From Nitricoxidireducens sp046726235 (GTDB taxonomy: Bacteria > Pseudomonadota > Gammaproteobacteria > Burkholderiales > Rhodocyclaceae): a stretch of DNA of 64,000 nt. Position 1 is the stretch's first letter. The number at the start of each line of letters is the position of its first letter. Shown in pieces: positions 60,931 to 64,000 of this stretch. A model generated the notes under the pieces. The model saw nothing but the letters and a program-made list of their open reading frames with translations, did no database searches and was not told where the DNA came from. Where the stretch lies: contig JBKPAD010000001.1 of the NCBI GenBank assembly GCA_046726235.1, positions 372,001-436,000 of the forward strand, given 5' to 3'. Both the position numbers and the translations under genes were made by a program.

Positions 60931-61812
60931 ATGGAAGGAATGACGAATCTGACGGTGGCGGGAGCCTTCATGGCGGTGCTCGGCGTGGCGCTGGCCATGC
61001 TGCTCGCCTTCGCCAACAAGAAGCTGTTCGTCTTCGAGGATCCGCGCATCGGCGAGATCGAGGAACTGCTGCCCAAGTCCAACTGCGGCGCCTGCGGCCA
61101 GGCCGGCTGCCGCAACTTCGCCGAGAAGGTCGTCGACGGCTCGGTGATCCCGGCGCAATGCACGGTCAGCGCGCCGGCGCAGCGCCAGGCGATCGCAGAC
61201 CTGCTCGGCGTCGAAGCCGGCTCGATGGAAAAACGCGTCGCCCGGCTCGCCTGCGGCGGCGGCAAGCATGTCGCCTACGTGCGCGCCCGCTACGCCGGCC
61301 TGCGCACCTGCCGCGCCGCGGCGGTCGTGGGCGGCGGCGGCAAGGAATGCGCATGGGGCTGCCTGGGGCTGGGCGACTGCGAAGTCGTCTGCAGCTTCGG
61401 CGCCATCCATCTCGACCTCCACGGCCTGCCGGTCGTCGACGCGGAGAAATGCACCGCCTGCAACGATTGCGTCGAGGTCTGCCCGAAGGGCCTGTTCTCG
61501 CTCGAGCCCGTTAGCCGCAAGCTCTGGGTGGCGTGCAAGAACCGCGCGGACGGCGACACCGCCGAGGCTTCGTGCGAAGTCGCCTGCACCGCCTGCGGCA
61601 AGTGCGTGATGGACGCGCCGGCCGGCCTGATGAAGCTCGACATGAACCTCGCGACCATCGAGTACGCGCTCAACGAGAAGGCTTCGCGCGAGCCGACCGA
61701 GCGCTGCCCGACGGGCGCCATCCTGTGGTTCGAGAACCCGAACAAACCGATCAAGGGCGCAGCGGCGAAGAAGATCGTCCGCAACGAACCGCTGCCCCTG
61801 CTGAATTCATAA
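60931..61812 (+). CDS. RnfB-like iron-sulphur electron transfer protein
   Basis: A 293-residue protein: N-terminal membrane helix (residues 8-28), the RnfB-type 4Fe-4S domain (C52, C55, C60 and C77 in CGACGQAGC and PAQC), then several ferredoxin-like Cys clusters (KECAWGCLGLGDC, CTACNDCVEVCPKG, CTACGKCVMDAP). It resembles RnfB, but no other rnf genes are present and the gene is followed after 19 bases by a 2-oxoacid:ferredoxin oxidoreductase. It probably accepts electrons from that enzyme. Confidence 0.88.
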   Translation: MEGMTNLTVAGAFMAVLGVALAMLLAFANKKLFVFEDPRIGEIEELLPKSNCGACGQAGCRNFAEKVVDGSVIPAQCTVSAPAQRQAIADLLGVEAGSMEKRVARLACGGGKHVAYVRARYAGLRTCRAAAVVGGGGKECAWGCLGLGDCEVVCSFGAIHLDLHGLPVVDAEKCTACNDCVEVCPKGLFSLEPVSRKLWVACKNRADGDTAEASCEVACTACGKCVMDAPAGLMKLDMNLATIEYALNEKASREPTERCPTGAILWFENPNKPIKGAAAKKIVRNEPLPLLNS

Positions 61813-61831
61813 ATTTGAAGTGGAGACCGCC

Positions 61832-64000
61832 ATGCTGAAGAAAATCCTCGACCTGCTCGAAGGCAACGACAAGAAGACGTCGGACAAGCCCGTCAAGTAT
61901 CCGGGCGTGCGCGACGCCGTCGACGGCAACACGGCGGTCATCCACGTCGAGCGTGAAGCCTCGGACGCCGCCGGCGCCTACCCGATCACGCCCTCGACGC
62001 AGATGGGCGAGTACTGGGCCGAGGAAGTCGCCGCCGGCCACCTCAACGTCTCCGACCGGCCGCTGATCTTCGTCGAGCCCGAGTCCGAGCACGCCGCCGC
62101 CGGCGTCACCGCCGGCATGGCGATGACCGGCCTGCGCGCCGTCAACTTCTCGTCGGCGCAGGGCGTCGCCTTCATGCACGAGTCGCTCTACGGCGCCGTC
62201 GGCAAGCGCCTGCCTTACGTGCTGAACATGGGCTGCCGCGCCATCACCAAGGCGTCGCTGAACGTGCATTGCAGCCACGACGACTACCATTGCATCGACG
62301 ACACCGGCTTCATCCAGGTGATGGCGAAGAATGCCCAGGAAGCCGCCGACCTCAACCTGATCGCGCGCAAGACCGCCGAGCTGTCGCTGACGCCGGCCAT
62401 CGTCGGCCAGGACGGCTTCCTGACGACGCACCTGATCGAATCGGCGCTGCTGCCCGAGCGCGAGCTGGTGGCCGAGTTCCTCGGCAAGCCTGACGACCTC
62501 ATCGACACGCCGACCCCGGCGCAGGAAATGATCTACGGCCCGAAGCGCCGCCGCGTGCCGGCGATCTGGGACGTCGATACGCCGCTGATGTCCGGCGTAG
62601 TCCAGAACCAGGATGCCTACATGCAGGCCGTCGCCGGCCAGCGCCCGTACTTCTTCGACCACATCGAGAAGATCGCCGAGCAGTGCATGGAAGAGTTCGG
62701 CGAACTCACCGGCCGCCACTACAACCGCGTCGGCGCCTACCGCACGGCCGACGCCGAGTACGTGATCGTCGGCATGGGCAGCATGATCGTCCAGGCCGAA
62801 GCCGTCGCCGACTACCTGCGCGAGACGCGCAAGCTCAAGGTCGGCGTCGTCAACCTGACGATGTTCCGTCCCTTCCCGGGCGACATCCTCGGCCACCTGC
62901 TGAAGGGCAAGAAGGGCGTCGTCGTGCTTGAGCGCACCGACCAGCCGCTGTCCGAAGACCTGCCGGTGATGCGCGAAATGCGCGCGGCGCTGACCAAGTG
63001 CATGGAAAACGCGATGTCCGCCGGCGACAAGCCGTATGCCGACTACGCCTGCTACGAGGCGCGCGGCGACATGCCGCGCCTCTACTCCGGCTGCTACGGC
63101 CTCGGCTCGCGCGACATGCAGCCCGAGGCGATGATCGGCGCCGTCGAGAACATGCTCGAGGGCGCCGCCCAGCGCAAGTTCTTCTACCTCTCGGTCGACT
63201 TCACGCGCGACAAGCCGGCCAACCCGAAGGACGAGATCCACAACCAGGCCATCGTCGACGCCTACCCGCGCATCAAGGAACTCGGCGTGCGCGGCTCGGA
63301 GAACCCGAACCTGATGCCCAAGGGCGCGATCACCGTGCGCATGCACTCGATCGGCGGCTGGGGCGCCATCACCACCGGCAAGAACCTGGCGGTGACGCTG
63401 TTCGAACTGCTCGGCTACGACATCAAGGCCAACCCGAAATACGGCTCGGAGAAGAAGGGCCAGCCGACGACCTATTACCTCTCGGCCGCGCCGTCCCCGA
63501 TCCGCGTCAGCTGCGAATACCTGTATGTCGACGTCGTGCTGTCGCCCGACCCGGCGGTGTTCGGCCACAGCAACCCGCTGTCCGGCCTGAAGAAGGGCGG
63601 CACCTTCATCATCCAGAGCAACCTCGGCGTCGAGACCTGGGCCAGCTTCCCGGTGTGGGCGCAGAAGTTCATCGTCGACAACGAAATCCGCGTCTTCTAC
63701 ATCGACGCCTTCAAGATCGCCCGTGAGGAAGCGGGCAGCGCCGAGCTGCAGCTGCGCATGCAGGGCAACGCCTTCCAGGGCTCGTTCTTCGCCGCCAGCC
63801 CGACCATGAAGAACGCCAACCTCTCCGAGGACGCGCTGTTCACCGCCATCGAGAACCAGCTGCAGGCCAAGTTCGGCGGCAAGGGCAAGAGCGTCGTCGA
63901 CAACAACCTGCGCGTCGTCCGTCGCGGCTATACCGAGCTGGTCGAGATCACCGAGAAGGAAGTCGGCGTCACGCGCAAGCAGCTGGTGAAGAAGGATGCC
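61832..64000 (+). CDS. 2-oxoacid:ferredoxin (pyruvate:flavodoxin-type) oxidoreductase, alpha-gamma part (3' truncated by window)
   Basis: 723 codons open to the window edge. The N-terminal alpha domain shows DGNTAVIHVEREASDAAG and AYPITPSTQMGEYW, then EPESEHAAAG and the domain II region; the gamma domain begins around residue 495 (MHSIGGWGAITTGKNLA). This is the order in single-chain pyruvate:ferredoxin/flavodoxin oxidoreductases (NifJ), which decarboxylate 2-oxoacids to acyl-CoA with low-potential electrons. The ATG at 61832 has a gtggag ribosome site. The thiamine-binding beta part must lie beyond the window. Confidence 0.88.
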   Translation, partial: MLKKILDLLEGNDKKTSDKPVKYPGVRDAVDGNTAVIHVEREASDAAGAYPITPSTQMGEYWAEEVAAGHLNVSDRPLIFVEPESEHAAAGVTAGMAMTGLRAVNFSSAQGVAFMHESLYGAVGKRLPYVLNMGCRAITKASLNVHCSHDDYHCIDDTGFIQVMAKNAQEAADLNLIARKTAELSLTPAIVGQDGFLTTHLIESALLPERELVAEFLGKPDDLIDTPTPAQEMIYGPKRRRVPAIWDVDTPLMSGVVQNQDAYMQAVAGQRPYFFDHIEKIAEQCMEEFGELTGRHYNRVGAYRTADAEYVIVGMGSMIVQAEAVADYLRETRKLKVGVVNLTMFRPFPGDILGHLLKGKKGVVVLERTDQPLSEDLPVMREMRAALTKCMENAMSAGDKPYADYACYEARGDMPRLYSGCYGLGSRDMQPEAMIGAVENMLEGAAQRKFFYLSVDFTRDKPANPKDEIHNQAIVDAYPRIKELGVRGSENPNLMPKGAITVRMHSIGGWGAITTGKNLAVTLFELLGYDIKANPKYGSEKKGQPTTYYLSAAPSPIRVSCEYLYVDVVLSPDPAVFGHSNPLSGLKKGGTFIIQSNLGVETWASFPVWAQKFIVDNEIRVFYIDAFKIAREEAGSAELQLRMQGNAFQGSFFAASPTMKNANLSEDALFTAIENQLQAKFGGKGKSVVDNNLRVVRRGYTELVEITEKEVGVTRKQLVKKDA

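Overview
The window reads as chromosome of a GC-rich betaproteobacterium, most likely Rhodocyclales or a close relative. This is inferred from gene content and order (gatA/gatB, the miaB-ybeZ-ybeY-corC-lnt block, a betaproteobacterial ccmABCDEFGHI operon, DUF883/YqjE/YqjK, an RnfB-like protein beside a 2-oxoacid:ferredoxin oxidoreductase) and was not tested by any search. Coding density is very high, many genes overlap by 1-4 bases, and I found no rRNA, tRNA, CRISPR array or insertion sequence.

Layout. 0-8 kb is housekeeping: gatA (5' truncated), a MaoC hydratase, a lipoprotein, DUF3135, gatB, a coiled-coil secreted protein, pyrE/xthA back to back, and four small stress-type membrane proteins. 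8.3-15.9 kb is an extracellular electron transfer locus: two monoheme cytochromes c flanking a chemoreceptor with a covalent-heme motif, a DmsE/MtrA-type decaheme cytochrome, an MtrB/PioB-type outer-membrane barrel, and an inner-membrane protein joining a nine-site multiheme head to a FdnI-like cytochrome b domain (CbcL-like architecture). 16.0-22.4 kb is the complete cytochrome c maturation operon ccmABCDEFGHI, and 22.5-23.1 kb is a tetraheme NapC/NirT/CymA-type quinol dehydrogenase. One contiguous stretch therefore encodes quinone-linked entry points, periplasmic carriers, an outer-membrane conduit, a candidate redox sensor and the machinery that attaches the hemes.

23-35 kb holds lnt, a FapA-domain gene lying in opposite orientation between lnt and corC, then corC, ybeY, ybeZ and miaB, an RNA methyltransferase, hemJ, an epimerase, a ferredoxin-reductase-type flavoprotein, and HDOD and HD-GYP signalling proteins. 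36-41 kb is a branched-chain amino-acid-type ABC transporter (livF, G, M, H and a lipidated binding protein) with a strong upstream promoter and an internal terminator. 41-44.4 kb is a YeiH-family transporter operon with a 41-codon membrane protein and a universal stress protein, plus a secreted rhodanese. 44.6-50.5 kb has a second chemoreceptor, a class I cytochrome c, a thioredoxin-domain YyaL protein, cheY-cheZ, and a bacteriohemerythrin with a STAS protein. 50.5-53.9 kb has an OmpA-like lipoprotein, a FecR-domain protein and ilvD.

54.2-55.8 kb is a low-GC island of two convergent genes, a three-Cys-motif protein (DUF5131, phage Gp37/Gp68 family) and its partner TcmP. They sit between ilvD and lgt and form a poorly described gene pair that looks horizontally acquired. 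55.9-60.5 kb has lgt, a VOC protein, and a PhnD-like binding protein coupled to a PAS-GGDEF-EAL protein whose GGDEF motif is degenerate. 60.9-64 kb has an RnfB-like iron-sulphur protein and a 2-oxoacid:ferredoxin oxidoreductase that runs off the window.

The most notable points are the complete electron-transfer locus with its heme chemoreceptor, the TcmP island, base-composition mosaicism across mtrA-mtrB, and two perfect hairpins that would mask ribosome binding sites (NapC-type gene, yyaL).
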